The notes: a model not told the origin generated them from the sequence alone. Counted from the stretch's first letter, positions 1 through 11,200 are shown. The stretch is 20,697 bases of DNA from Pleurotus ostreatus/Saccharomyces cerevisiae fusant (GCA_024196135.1 JAMQCK010000529.1:1-20697); one strand, 5' to 3'. Program-made: numbers and translations.

Positions 1-690
1 TGCCCTCGCATAGCATCGCCGACCTGCCGCCCCGTCCTAGCATCCCAGATTCGAAGTGTATTGTCGTGCAGGCCGGCTACAATCTTCGTGCCGTCAGGCG
101 AGTAAGCAACGGAGTAGACCTTGTCCCCAGCTTGGATCACGAGAGTTTCGCCCGGTGGCCACTGTTTCTCCTGCTCGTACCCCGAGATCTCAATTGGGCC
201 GGTGATGCAATGACGGTAAAGTCGGGAGACATGCGAATTGACTGGGGCGAAGAGCAGGCCGGTGATGTAGACCTGCGGTGGCGATCTCGAGATGGCCTCA
301 CGGTATCGCTTTGCGAACAAGATGAAGTCCGATACGAGGGGCGCTGAGTCGATGTTGTCGTGCTTCTGGCGAGAGCACATCAGTTATCTGGCTGGGAAGA
401 TTGCGTAGGAATTTTTTACCTTCACCCATTCGAGCATATCTTGGAGAACATCGCACGGCTCGTACCCCAGCCAGCCGCACGCTTCGACCCAAAAAAGAAA
501 GCTGATGTGTAAAAACCCCTTCAATGCGGACACGAGGTCTGGCGTTGTTGTCAGTAATGGGTGCGAGAGGACTGGTGAGTACATTACCATCCGCATCGCT
601 GGACCGACTGCGCGATAGGTGCGCCGAGACTTCTCGACAGGCATACCGAAGTGTGGTGATGGGATCGTACACTCTCCGTAGAAAGACGCA
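1..690 (-). CDS. NACHT/WD40-type STAND protein, partial (linker and first WD40 repeat)
   Basis: Three minus-strand exons join in frame: 690-588, 538-420 and 365-1, separated by GT-AG introns 587-539 and 419-366. The first exon has a VYDPITTLRYACR-like block. The second has FLHISFLFWVEACGWLG and the third SPPQVYITGLLFAPVNSHV. These match, from memory, the helical linker of agaricomycete NACHT-WD40 proteins, just before the propeller. The propeller begins with VYSVAYSPDGTKIVAG and NTLRIWDARTG, a clear WD40 repeat, and continues off the left edge. In this family a STAND NTPase couples ligand sensing by the WD40 repeats to self/non-self or death signalling; that role is inferred. No Walker A or other NACHT motif is seen upstream, where family similarity stops near 690. 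The gene may therefore be 5'-truncated, or have a distant upstream exon. The 690 boundary is an acceptor guess. Confidence 0.72.
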
Positions 691-1080
691 CTAGTCTGGA
701 TAGATGATCCTCACAACCACAACACAACCGCACAATATGTGACTGGGCGTCCTTAGAGGGGAGTGACCGAGTTCGATATATTTTTATTGCTAGGGGATGT
801 TTCTACGACTTCAAACGTCGCTATTGGGCTTGTTCGCGGTCCGCGTAGAGCCTCAGACGAGCTAGGTCCTTGCGAGCAAAGTGCAGGCGAGCAGGAGAGC
901 GCTCTGGACTTCTCAAGTATTTCTCAGGTTTTCTTTAGATCTCAGAGGCGGTTAGGCACTTTGAGTTCAGGCGTTTTTATGATGATATGCACGCTGGTAG
1001 CGCGGTGGTTTTAATTGATGTGGTGTGGGATATACTATGGCTCTTCTGCGTGGGCGGAAAAGTCCCCGAATCGTATGTAG
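691..1080. other. No gene recognised
   Basis: Between the STAND linker and the P450-like relic I see no family-like reading frame. The stretch is AT-richer than the flanking genes and contains only short unsupported frames. The missing NACHT region would be expected here if the left-edge gene were full length, and it is not visible. Confidence 0.5.
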
Positions 1081-1640
1081 GTCGCGGTATATAACGGAGC
1101 GCGTCGTCTTCGGCAATCCAGGCCGGGCGGTAACACATAAACCCTATCTCTGAGTCAAAGTCCAACTATAACGCCTATCCACGCGTCTCCTGGTCCGAAT
1201 AATCGCGCAATAGCTGCGGTTCCTGGCGGTAGAACGGGTGACTGGTCGGGTATCCTCCTGCGCCGCGATGCCGGGCGCTATTCCACACTTGTTGATGTTT
1301 ACCAAGGCAGTGCCGGCCTGGTTTCCACCGGTCCCTGACGCGCGGAATGGCCTCAGAGGCCGCCGCTTCGCGGGGTACGCGTTCTGGACTGTTGATACGC
1401 GGGGAGCGAAGCCCTTCCCGAGACGGACGGTGCTTGGCAGCACCGGCGCTCGGTTCGAAGTTCGACTCGGCGATGTCCGAGCTCGTGATCTCGGGTCCGA
1501 AGTCACGTGTAGTCACGGTGATGGTTCAAGTTCCGCGGGAACGGTACTCTGCGTGCTTCCGCATGACGGCGAGCGGCAGGAAGGCTTGTCCGAGCCCCAA
1601 CAATATATCCAGAGTCTTGACGCAGTGGGGCAAGCGACTG
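1081..1640 (-). pseudogene. Probable cytochrome P450 relic
   Basis: Four short minus-strand blocks lie in the order expected for a P450, but in different frames with stops between them. At about 1636-1544, LGQAFLPLAVMRKHAEY resembles the segment before the G helix. At about 1507-1453, EITSSDIAESNF resembles the I-helix entry. At about 1235-1157, LPPGTAAIARLFGPGDAWIG resembles the strand leading to the PERF region. At about 1141-1082, YRPAWIAEDDALRY resembles the PERF motif and what follows. I cannot find the heme-binding FxxGxRxCxG motif, nor the N-terminal membrane anchor. The assignment rests on order and local resemblance remembered from fungal P450s, so it is tentative. An unrelated decayed gene is possible. 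Confidence 0.35.
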
Positions 1641-2410
1641 AAGGCGTGAGTACGCTAAGAGCGCAGCTACTTGTAATAAGTAGGGCCAGCTAGAGGACTC
1701 GCAGGATGTCATCGACGACGCGCAGACTCGTGATCAGGCGCCGAAGAGCTCGCTGCTATCCCTAGTCAATCGTTGCGGGTGGGTAACACCGCACTTCTGG
1801 GTGAATTGAAGGTTAGGAAGCGTGGCTTTCCTGTTTCTCTGTGTCATAAAATACCCCCGACGCGCCCGTTGTACAGTCACGACGTCGGTGCAGTATATAC
1901 GGAGCCGTCCATATGATCCAGACTATTGTGGCTATATCGCCTATTTGTGTATGTTTTTTCCGCGTTTTTCAGCCGTAGGGCGTATCAGGGTGCAGCAGAT
2001 GGGTTGCACTTCGTCCTCGACGCGACGCGACGCGACGCGGCGCGACACAACGTGACGTGACATTTCGCGTCGCCTGACGAAGAACCGATCACATCTGCTT
2101 TCTTCCTCTTCCCATCATCATCCTTGAGCCTTCGGCCTCTCGCACCAAGTCATCGGACTCACCTTCGCTTAGACCCCACCCTTTGGCCGCGCGCAGCTCT
2201 GTCGTGGCGACACCCAACATCTCCCTCCTTCTCCTCCCCCTCCGTCCTTCGAGATCCCTCCAGAATTCGCCGCATGCTCGTCGCAAACCCAGTGGTGACA
2301 GTATGGACTACACCACATAGCGCCTTCGAGCACCGCCATCCTCGGTAGAAGGTTGACACCCCAGTTTGGCTTAGTGAGCTCTGAAGATTTATCTGACCGA
2401 GCCTCTGGCT
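1641..2410. other. Intergenic, with a short GACGC microsatellite
   Basis: No supported gene. Positions 2018-2050 hold a run of imperfect GACGC pentamers that decays into GTGAC-like units. The right part (about 2100-2270) is pyrimidine-rich on the plus strand, as is common upstream of fungal transcription starts. It probably belongs to the promoter region of the DUF6698 gene. Confidence 0.5.
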
Positions 2411-2418
2411 TATAAAAG
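2411..2418 (+). promoter_or_regulatory. TATA box of the DUF6698 gene
   Basis: A perfect TATAAAAG lies 72 bases before the ATG at 2490, with a pyrimidine-rich leader between. Spacing and sequence fit a core promoter for that gene. Confidence 0.6.
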
Positions 2419-2489
2419 AACAGAACCAATCTTGCAAATTTCCCTCCTACGAACACATCGCAAAACGCCCTCCCGGTACCCTCGCTACT

Positions 2490-4079
2490 ATGGCCCGTTC
2501 CCCAACCCGCTCCACCCGCCCAGGAAGGGCCCGAAGTCGCGACGCCCCACATCGGTCATCCGGCCTATCAACATCCCCCGCTCGTCGTACGAGTCGATCT
2601 CGCTCTCATTCACGTTCCCGTCGCCCTTCTTCTCGCTCGGGTCGACGCTCGATCTCCCGCTCTCCCTCCCGGAGCCAGGCAGACGCGGACAAGGAGAACA
2701 AGAAGATGCGCAAGCGCAAGCGCCACGCAGAGAGTGACAAGCAGCGGTGCGTCCTCCCTCCATATTGTATAGCGCATCCGCTGACTGGCTTCTTCCTAGG
2801 AAGCGCGCGTCACATCTGGAAGAGAAGGCCATAGACCTTGGCCGTAAGCTCGGGCGCATGGGCGACATGTGGTACTCCTTTCGGACGATCTTCGAGCACG
2901 CGCTCGATAGACAAGCGACCCTCGAAGATATAGGTTACACTGAGGGGTGCGATCACCTTCACATTCTCATTTTATAGTGCTGACTATGCCTAGGGAGGAC
3001 GCGTTGTATGCGGCATTCCTCGCGATCATCGACCAAGTCCCGAACATAATGAAGATCATCGAAGAAGTGCCTGACGAGGACTGGGATTTTTTCTGTTCGA
3101 AGGTACGTCCACCATGCTCAGTAATACCTACACCCTCTCACCATTGTCCAGCTTGATAACGGGCGCGGTCGCGCACGGAACGAGGACACATCAACTTTCA
3201 TCCACAAGGGATCTTGGTACGACAACAAGATTCCGGCCGACCGACGTCTCGCAGGATTCAAGCACGAGTTCTGCGCTCGGCAGCTCTGCCCCGTGACGCT
3301 GGATTGGACTGACCCTGAGTACGTCTGAATGCTCGTTCTCGTGTCTTGACCTAACGCTTGCGCAGGGTACGCGCGCCCCTTGAAGACGGGAAGAAGCTGC
3401 CATCGCCATCTGATTCACCCGGTCTTCTATACGCTAACGAGCAGTATGATCGCGATGACCCTCTGTTGGGCTACCTCAAAAACCAGTATCTTGTCTTTGT
3501 ACGTCCGCCTCTCCAACTGATTACCTCGTCGTTGACCACATATCAGGGTGCGCGTGCTATACTGCTCGGGCCGACAGCTGCGCGCGTGCGAGGAGCAAGT
3601 CAGGCCAAGAAGTCGGGCGTTGCGTATAGCCACAGCATCAGAACTATCAACTTCCCATTCATTGCATATGTTGCATGCTTGGTACGTCGCCCCAGCATCT
3701 ACACCCCTCCTACTAACGGACTGCCAGCATCATTTTGCCTGCTCGAACCAGGCCACGTTCTCGGCCGGTGGCACGAACACGGGCTGGCCGTATGCGGAGT
3801 TCTACCGCAGCATCCTCGGAGTCATTGCGTGCATGAGCGACGGCGAGAAGGAGGGTCTTCTGAAGTGGTGGAACCAGTGAGTACAAGCCTGCTGACCTGT
3901 ATATTTGTGTACTGACCCTTCACAGGCAGGTCTTCGGTGGCATTCCCCACGAGATGCTTGCTGGGTCGGTGCCTGGAAAACCGAGCCAGATGGAGCAGAT
4001 GAAGGAATTTTTGAACGCGAAGAAAGCCGCCCGTGTCCTACGAGCATCGGCGGATCCAAATGCGGTGAGCAACGCGTAG
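2490..4079 (+). CDS. DUF6698-family protein with RS-rich N-terminus
   Basis: Eight exons join in frame to 416 residues: 2490-2746, 2800-2946, 2994-3102, 3152-3318, 3366-3498, 3547-3681, 3728-3876 and 3926-4079. All introns are GT-AG and 46-53 bases long. Residues 1-65 are rich in Arg-Ser dipeptides, followed by a basic KKMRKRKRH stretch that may be a nuclear signal. The remainder matches the fungal domain DUF6698 as I remember it: IIEEVPDEDWDFF, an FCARQLCPVTLDWTDPE block, LLYANEQYDRDDPLLGYL, a central region with ATFSAGGTNTGWPYAEFYRS, and the ending EKEGLLKWWNQQVFGG. The function of the domain is unknown to me; it is strongly expanded in mushroom genomes. The start is the first ATG after a TATA box. 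Nuclear location is inferred from the basic and RS segments only. Confidence 0.82.
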
Positions 4080-4574
4080 GCTAGATATAGTCGAAGTTAG
4101 GATACAATATCATGATATTTGTTTCTCTGCGACTCGTTGGCCAATTGGGACGTGACAGGAGACTCGACGACACATGTGTACATCTGTATAGATTCGTCAC
4201 TGTGCAAGGCCCATGGTAGACGTATGAGCTGCATGCGGATGCACTACCATGCCCCGACCTGATGACTAGCTTCTGCCTGAAGGTGTACTGTAGACGACGT
4301 ATGGCAGACTTACAGGAAGTATCTAAGACACGTACACTATCACGGTGAGGGTATTGTAGTATGCATTCCTCCGTACGGTAAGTGTCCGGCATGGAGCACA
4401 TTATGCGCCTGGATTGTACTAAATATCATCCGAATGCAGTGCACCGGTCAAGCACCGGCTTACCAATGCGTGAAGGTCCTGTCGGGGGCAATTCACGACA
4501 TTCGCAGGTGCAGCGGGTATTCACTTAGGCACTCCGACATCGTCTTGCATCCCAATGCATGGCTCATGCATGAC
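4080..4574. other. Intergenic, nothing recognised
   Basis: This stretch follows the DUF6698 stop codon. It has mixed base composition and no reading frame with family resemblance on either strand. It probably contains the 3' untranslated region of the upstream gene. Confidence 0.5.
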
Positions 4575-4827
4575 TGGACGAAATTTCGCGATGTGCCACC
4601 ACTCCGAGTCGCACGTAGCCAAGGCTGTTCGCGCGCTGCTTCATGCAGCCAAACTGTACGAGACGGAAGAGGACCTGGGTGTGGTGCCGGGCGTGGATGG
4701 TACGGTGTTCTTGAGGGCGGCGACGGTGTTGATTGATGGGTTGGGCTGGGTGAGCAAGGGCGAGAAGGAGCTGTGGTGGGATCTGAGTGCGGTGGGGTGG
4801 GATGAGGCGTGGGCGTCTCGGGAGTAG
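4575..4827 (+). CDS. Unidentified coding-like exon or gene fragment
   Basis: An open frame ending in TAG at 4827 has the codon bias of the real exons nearby, with a GC-rich third position and GTG/GAG/GCG-rich codons. The peptide reads like a helical C-terminus, with AKAVRALLHAAKLYETEEDL, then FLRAATVLIDGLGWVSKGEK, then ELWWDLSAVGWDEAW. The frame has an ATG at 4555, but the first 20-25 residues lack the same bias. It may be the last exon of a gene whose other exons I cannot see, or a truncated copy. I do not recognise the family and assign no function. Confidence 0.35.
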
Positions 4828-5360
4828 AATCGTACCGTGCATACTACAGTACGGTACCGTACATACTACAACCCATTACAGTACATACTGCAGGCTCACT
4901 TGTGGGTGGCAGGTCGATTGTGGACCCGTACTCGGCAAGCGGACCGGAATCCGTAAGAATGAAATGCTCCCGCACCGGCGGATTCCGCTTGCTTCGTGCC
5001 ATCGTCTGCTATCCCAAGTTCGTTAATTCCTCTGTATTCGATCCGTGGCACCGCGCGTCAACCGACCTCCCATATCTATTGTCTTCCCAGAAGACCATGT
5101 CACAATCGCAAGCCTTGTTTGAACCGCCCGATCCTTGTCCGCCGCCGCCGCCGACTATCCCTAATTATGCCCTGCTTCCATCTCATCAGATACAGCGGTC
5201 CGTCGCATCCACGCGTTCTTTCATTGTCCAGCATCCGCTTGTACTCACGGCGTCGGGCCCGTGTTTGCGGCATCTGCCTTCCATCGGGCGGCCCCACAAG
5301 GCGCGCCCACACAAAAAGACAATAAGGTGCAGTGGCCATTCTCACGCGGGCGCGAACAAC
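4828..5360. other. Intergenic with a palindrome and short repeats
   Basis: No supported gene. Positions 4832-4890 hold repeated GTACCGT and CATACTACA words and a 14-base perfect palindrome (4849-4862). A short CCG run lies near 5140-5155. A small open frame starting at 5098 has a Pro-rich peptide but no family match or splice continuation, so it is not called. Confidence 0.45.
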
Positions 5361-5387
5361 ATATAAGCGTGCATCCTCCTTATAAGC
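5361..5387 (+). promoter_or_regulatory. Candidate TATA elements of the 7-TM gene
   Basis: Two TATAA-like words, ATATAAGC at 5361 and TTATAAGC near 5380, lie about 140-160 bases before the chosen ATG at 5524. A pyrimidine-rich stretch follows and could hold the transcription start. Which of the two is used cannot be told from sequence. Confidence 0.4.
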
Positions 5388-5523
5388 ATGTACCCTTCTG
5401 GCCTCTTTTGCCCTTCCCCTTGTTCTTCTGACGATCTCCCGTGTACTTCTCGCATCCGTCCGCGCGAGGCTTCTCCATTTTCGGGCAGCGCATTGTACGA
5501 AGGATCGTTTGAGCGAGTCAGCC

Positions 5524-7677
5524 ATGCCGAACATGAGACCCTTTCCACCGACGCACGGAGTCATCGTGCCAGAAGACGTCCAATTTATCAAGGACTGTAT
5601 GCCTGAGCTTTCGGTCCTGTTCGTCTTCGTCGGTGCGTGATTGCCCTCAGATCTTCTCTGGACTTCGCTAACCCTAGGTCCTTCAGGTATTCACGCGACT
5701 TTCTACATGCTATCTACGTGTCTTCTACTGTGCGTGCATTTCTTAGCCCTCCTTCTGCAGGTCTTGCCTAACACCGCTCTTTAGCAAAGAAGGCCTTCGC
5801 GATTCTGGCTCCCGACTCTTTCTCTTTATCTGCACGACCGCCATGTTCCTCATTTCGCTAGCCCATTCTTCCGCTACAGTTTCGACTCCGCTCGCTGCAA
5901 TGAATTTGCTCGCCATCGACACCACTGCAGAGGACATCACAAGAATAACGGATCGAGCCGTAGCGCTCAAGATCACCGGTAATGTGCTGCTCCGAGCAAA
6001 TGTGAGAACCAACTGTGTTCAGCTTTTTAGGTGGTGAATGTTTAGCTGACTTGCTGATAGTTCGCCCTCAGTGATACCGTCGTAGTCTGGCGTGCGTGGA
6101 TGCTTTTCCGAGGTAATAGGATTGTACGAATCTGCCTTGCAGTATGTTTGACTGGGACGTATCGTAAGTAACTCATTCTATTGCTCTTCCCTTACCCTCG
6201 TATGCATCTCATGTCGTTTCTTACCATGCTGACAGTCGCCGTCGCCATCAACACTGGTTTTGCTGTCGTGCAAATATTACATCCGACCCCGGATGTAGGC
6301 AGTCATCCCGAGACTAGTTTGGAGCTCACACTCCCTTTGTTGATCACGAATGTGACGGCGACGGGACTGATGGGGTGGAAAGCTTGGTGAGTGAATACCA
6401 ATGCCTGAATTTTTTACCGCAAGCTAAGTCTACTGTCTGTGGCTTAGGACGCACAGGGAATACGTCTGCGACAGTTTCCTCCGCCGCAGACACAAGAGTC
6501 GCGCGGAGCTGGCTCTGCTACTACTCCTTGAATCGGGCCTAGCATACTGTGCTATTTGGGTGAGTACACGGCCGTTGCGATGCTCTGTTTCTCGTGCTCC
6601 ACCCTCGGGCAAGCGAGCTCATTATCTTCTTCCTAGATCTTGGTTATGGCCGCTTCTCTCGGTGCTCTGCCTGGTCTTGAACGATCCACGCTCCTGAACA
6701 CCCTCTGCAGTATCTGCGGCACGTATCCGACGTTCATCGTCATCATGGTCGGCCTGCAGCGCTCCTCCGTCGACTCCGTGCTCGCCGGCAACAGCGCGCT
6801 CGTCCCGCTCACCCCAGGCCGGTGGAGTGGCGCTTCGAAAAGCATGAGCGCGGGGCTGAAGGCCAAGTTCTTGTGGAGGGAGAGGGAGAATCTGTACGGC
6901 ACCAACGGCAACGGCGAAGGACAAAACGCCGACGAACAGTACTCCGCCTTCATGATGCCGATGTCGCCGACGAGGCAGTCATGGCCGTTCGCGATCCCGC
7001 CGGCGAGGCCGTCAACGTCGAGGAAGCAGATGCCGACCAAGAGGGCGTCGTCGCCGCCGGGTGCGCCGGCGTTTGGGAGGTTGGTCAGGGTGCCGGAGAG
7101 GTCGTCGTCGCTGGTTCCCTCGATGGGCTCGACGGGCGCCTCGATGGTGTCCCCAGGCCCATACTCTCGGATGATGACCCCCTCGCCTGCCTCCCCGATG
7201 CCCTATGCGGCGATGTCCCCGAGCTCGACGTTCTCTGCTCTGGACCCGATGAGTGACGTACCGCTGATGTCCTCGGGCTATGGTGGCCACTCGAGGCAGT
7301 CGAGCTACGTGGGCCACTCAAGATCATCGAGCGATGCGCCTCTGTTGGGGCCGGGCAACATAATGCACTCGAGACCCTCGAGCGACGCGCCGTTGTTGGG
7401 ATCCTATAACGACAACCGTAACCTCATGGAGGAAACCAGCTTCCTCGACATGGCGAGCTCCGACGGCGGACACACGTCGACCCCCGCCAGCCGATTCGTC
7501 GAATTCCCGACCCCCGCGCCCACGTCCGCAAGACCCGACTTCCCCGTGGCGGGCGCGCGGAAGAAGGACACCTACCGGCTCTCGTACCCAACGATGGCAT
7601 GGACGGACAGTCCTCGGGCGTCGGTGAAGGATAGCAAGAAAGGCTTCGTGCGGTTGAGTACGGTGGATGAGGCGTAA
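5524..7677 (+). CDS. Seven-transmembrane fungal membrane protein with long Ser/Pro tail
   Basis: Seven exons join in frame to 591 residues: 5524-5632, 5687-5729, 5785-6001, 6061-6163, 6236-6386, 6448-6559 and 6637-7677. Hydrophobic segments lie near residues 27-51, 62-85, 117-139, 146-172, 190-206, 220-246 and 265-285, giving seven predicted helices. Motifs include SDTVVVWRAWMLFRGNR after helix 3, ITNVTATGLMGWKAW in helix 5 and ESGLAYCAIW in helix 6. This pattern recurs in a large family of unnamed GPCR-like proteins in Agaricomycetes; ligand and function are not known. The last 300 residues are a disordered Ser/Pro tail, probably cytoplasmic, with the motif HSRSSSDAPLLG and a near copy, HSRPSSDAPLLG. 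The start ATG has a good context (cagccATGc). Exon 2 has two possible acceptors. Confidence 0.8.
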
Positions 7678-8212
7678 ATTATGCTGAAGAAATGGGTTTG
7701 GGGATTGTCAATGTGCGATGGGAAGGGTGAAATATGGATTCTCGGCTGCTGTTGAACTGCAGCTTTGTTTGTACTAGCGTCCGTTGTGACGCGTATATGA
7801 TAGCCGTAAACGAGTTTATGAGATAGGATGATTTGCATTATGACCGTGACTTGAACAAGGGAGCCGGATGTGGCGCTCACAGACACGGATATCGGACAGA
7901 CATACACCGTCAACAAAAACTCGAGTATAAGAAGAATAGAGAATAGCTTTAGTCCGGCTAAATCTACGCCTCCAAGCGAGGTTCGGCAAGTCTTGACTGT
8001 CGACGCAAGTCAGCAGCACGCGAGCGACGCGGTCACAGTTGAAGTTCGCGTCACGGCGCCACAGAACCTCGGCTCCCGGGCCGAAGCTTGCACGTGTTTG
8101 GCATCGCGCGTGGGCGCGGTGTTATTGTGGGCGTGGTGATCTTGCGGCTTGCATTGTACTCTTCAGACACTCAAAGAGGCCGCAAAGCTCAGCCAGCTTC
8201 CTCCCGACCACC
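7678..8212. other. Intergenic, nothing specific recognised
   Basis: This stretch lies between the 7-TM stop codon and the F-box start. Its left part is AT-richer and probably 3' untranslated region. No TATA box close to the F-box ATG is obvious, and no other gene is supported on either strand. Confidence 0.5.
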
Positions 8213-11200
8213 ATGAAGTACAAGAGCATGCTACTCCCCAAGGACCCCCTTCTGGCTTTACCCACGGAACTCGTCTGCCAGATCCTGGAGTACCTCGATG
8301 TCAGCGATCTGCTCGCCTGCAGCCTGGTGCGTGGTCCCTGCGATAACCGCAGCTTCCCCCTTGCTTATAGACGCCCTACGTCGCCTCGCAGGTTACCAGA
8401 CACATGCGCCGTGTTATTTTGCACTCTGCGCCCCTGCAGTACTCGATCGAGCTCGCGAAATCGCGCATGGCGTCTACGCCCTCGGCATCAGCGCTGTCTA
8501 CAGCCTCCCGCCTCAACATGTTGCGGACCCGCGAGCAGGCATGGCGTGGCCTCAGATGGTCCGCGCGTCACCGAATAACGCTACCGCCTACTGGCCCGAT
8601 CTACGAGTTCATCGGAGGCATATACGGCAACGGGCAGGAGGACGAGAACAGAGTGACGTCCACCATCTCCTTCTTCGAGCTCCCGACGCAAGTGAAGGGG
8701 AGAACGATGCCTGCGCACCCGCGCGTGTGGACGCACCCGATGGGCACGTTGTCGATCGTAGATTTTACGCTGGACCCGACGCACGACTTGCTTGCCCTCG
8801 TTGCGTCGGCGAGTCCCCCGTGAGTAATATATATCGGTGGGGGGACGAGAGTACTGACAATAGTGCAGGTCAGCCTACCTGTACGAGATACACTTGCGCT
8901 CGCTCTCGACGAACGAGCCGCACCCCATGGCTCAACAACCTATCCTGAGCTGCCTCAAGCGCCCCAACGGGAACAACATGGTCTTCGAGAGCGCTGGTGC
9001 GGTCCGTATACAAGTTTCGGGCGACCAGATCGCCCTCCTTCTGCGCCAGACTCCGGGCATGGGCTCCCACCTGAACATCTGGAACTGGAAGCGGGGCGCG
9101 GATCGACATGTGCGTTCTTTGCCAGCCGCCATACACAGTGGCACTGTGTCGTTCATCTACTGATATTGTTACGCAGATTAGCTTCTCCGTCACCGACGGC
9201 ATTGAAGACTTCACCTTCCTATCCGACAAGGCCTTCCTCCTAGTCCGCCCGAAGGGCTCCTTCGAGACCTACTCCTTTGATCTCGACCTCCCGCACACTC
9301 CACCACCGCCACCCCACTCCGGCGCGCATACATCCACCATCCCGTCCGGCGATCCAGAGCTCCGTGCTACGTACCTCTTCCCGCCCCTCAACACCCACCA
9401 CACCTACTGGTACATCACGATGAGCAGCAACCCGTCCGCGGGCTATCGACCCGCCGCGGATGCGCCACACACATCATCCAGCACCTCACCTTCCGCCCAC
9501 CCTCCGTGGAAGTCAGCCTCATCCTCGTCAGCCAAGCAAGACTCGCCCCCTCAACAAGCACCTGCGTTCGAGCAAATACCGACTGACGACCTCTCCTCCC
9601 CTTTCGTCATTCCGCCCTCGGAGTCCAGTCCTTTCGCCATCCCACCTTCAGACTCGAATCTCTCCACTCGTCCCCCCTCCCCTACGCCCGCCGACGAAGC
9701 AGCCTCACGGTCGTACTATCCGCGCCCGGACGACCGCATACACTCGTGTTGCGTGTACACGACGTCGCTCTTTCCCGTCTTGGAGGCACTGGCACCCAAC
9801 CAGGCCGCCGCACAAGCCATCGCCGCTGGAAATATCAACCTTCCCGCAGGCGCTGCTGGCAATGTCAATGCAGGCGGCGCAGGGCAAGTGAACGCCAACG
9901 TTAACGGTGTCGCCGCCCCAGCCCCCGAACACCCGGGCGCCCACCGCCAGCACGTCCACTCATTCGTCTTCTTCGTCAACCTCCGCTTCTTCCTGCGGGA
10001 CCTGCAGAACATGGACGCGGAGCGGGAAAGGGAGCTCGCGGAGGCGCGGGCGCGGGAAGAGTGGGAGAGGCAGGCGGTGGCGAGGGCGCGGGCGGCGGAG
10101 GAGAAGAGGCAGACCCAGGAGAAGAAGAGGAAAAGGGCTCAGGAGGAGAAGAGGGAAAGGGCTCAGGAGGAGAAGAGGGAAAGGGCTCAGGAGGTTGGGA
10201 TGAGACAGGGGGTGGAGGTGGCAAGGAATCTGGATATGGACGCGGGGAGGATGGAGGTAGACGCGAGCCCGAAGCAAGTGCGCGTCAGCAGGCAGGGGTT
10301 GGAGGGGAAGCGATCGACGGTGCGGGGGAGCCGGGAGAGGGCGGACAGGATACATGCGCAGAGGGTGGCGAGGGCGGAGGGGCAGAGGGCGCGGAGGCAG
10401 CAGATGGAGGTGGCGAACGGGCTTGCGAGTTCGAGTGCGCTGAGGGCCGGCTCGCCGATGAGGGAGGATAGTCCTTCGTCGACGGTAGCCGAGGCTTCGA
10501 CGTCGAGACCATCGTCCTCGATGTCGGCACGAGCTTTATCGTCGTCAGCATCGGTGCAGGCTCCGTCGTCATCGCGTTCAAGAGCATTACTACGACCGCC
10601 TACGCCTCCATGGATGTCGACGGCGCATTGGACACCTCCGCCAACGCCGGCTACAGCAACTTCTGCAGTGCCAGCAGTAGGACCCTCTGCAGCGATTGAT
10701 CCACTCGCGATGTTGGCGGATGTCGCCGTAGCTTCAACGTCGACAGACCCATCGTCTGTTACTGCGGCAGACCCGCCGTCGCCTTTCCTCACGTCGACCG
10801 GCACACATACAACACCTGCCCATCCAATGCACTGGCCAGTCAATCCGCCGGCACCGCAACCATTCGCCTGGCCCATACAGCCCTCATTGCCGCCTCCGAC
10901 GTTGCCGACGATGCCTCAGGCGCTTTTCGCCACCATGCCGCAGACCCTGCTGCCGCAATCGCAGTCGTTCCATAACGCGCCAGCGACCCTGCACTCAGTA
11001 CCACCAGTGCTACCGTCCTTGGCTTCCCTGCCGTCGACGACGTTCGGGCAGCCTGCTGGTTCCCTTCACTTGCCGCCCCCGCAAGTCCATACTCATGTCC
11101 AGCCCGTTGGCACGGTCATGTTACCGCCTGCCTTCGCTCCCGCCCCCGCCCACGGCCTCCCGCCCCCACACCTGCTCACCTTGCGGCCCTTATCCGTCCC

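Noticed and set aside
1238..1693. Plus-strand open frame of 151 codons
   Set aside because: It is antisense to the P450-like relic, with no family match. Several frames are open here in both directions.
4809..5366. Plus-strand open frame of 185 codons
   Set aside because: It crosses intergenic repeats and the promoter of the 7-TM gene, with no family match or codon bias.
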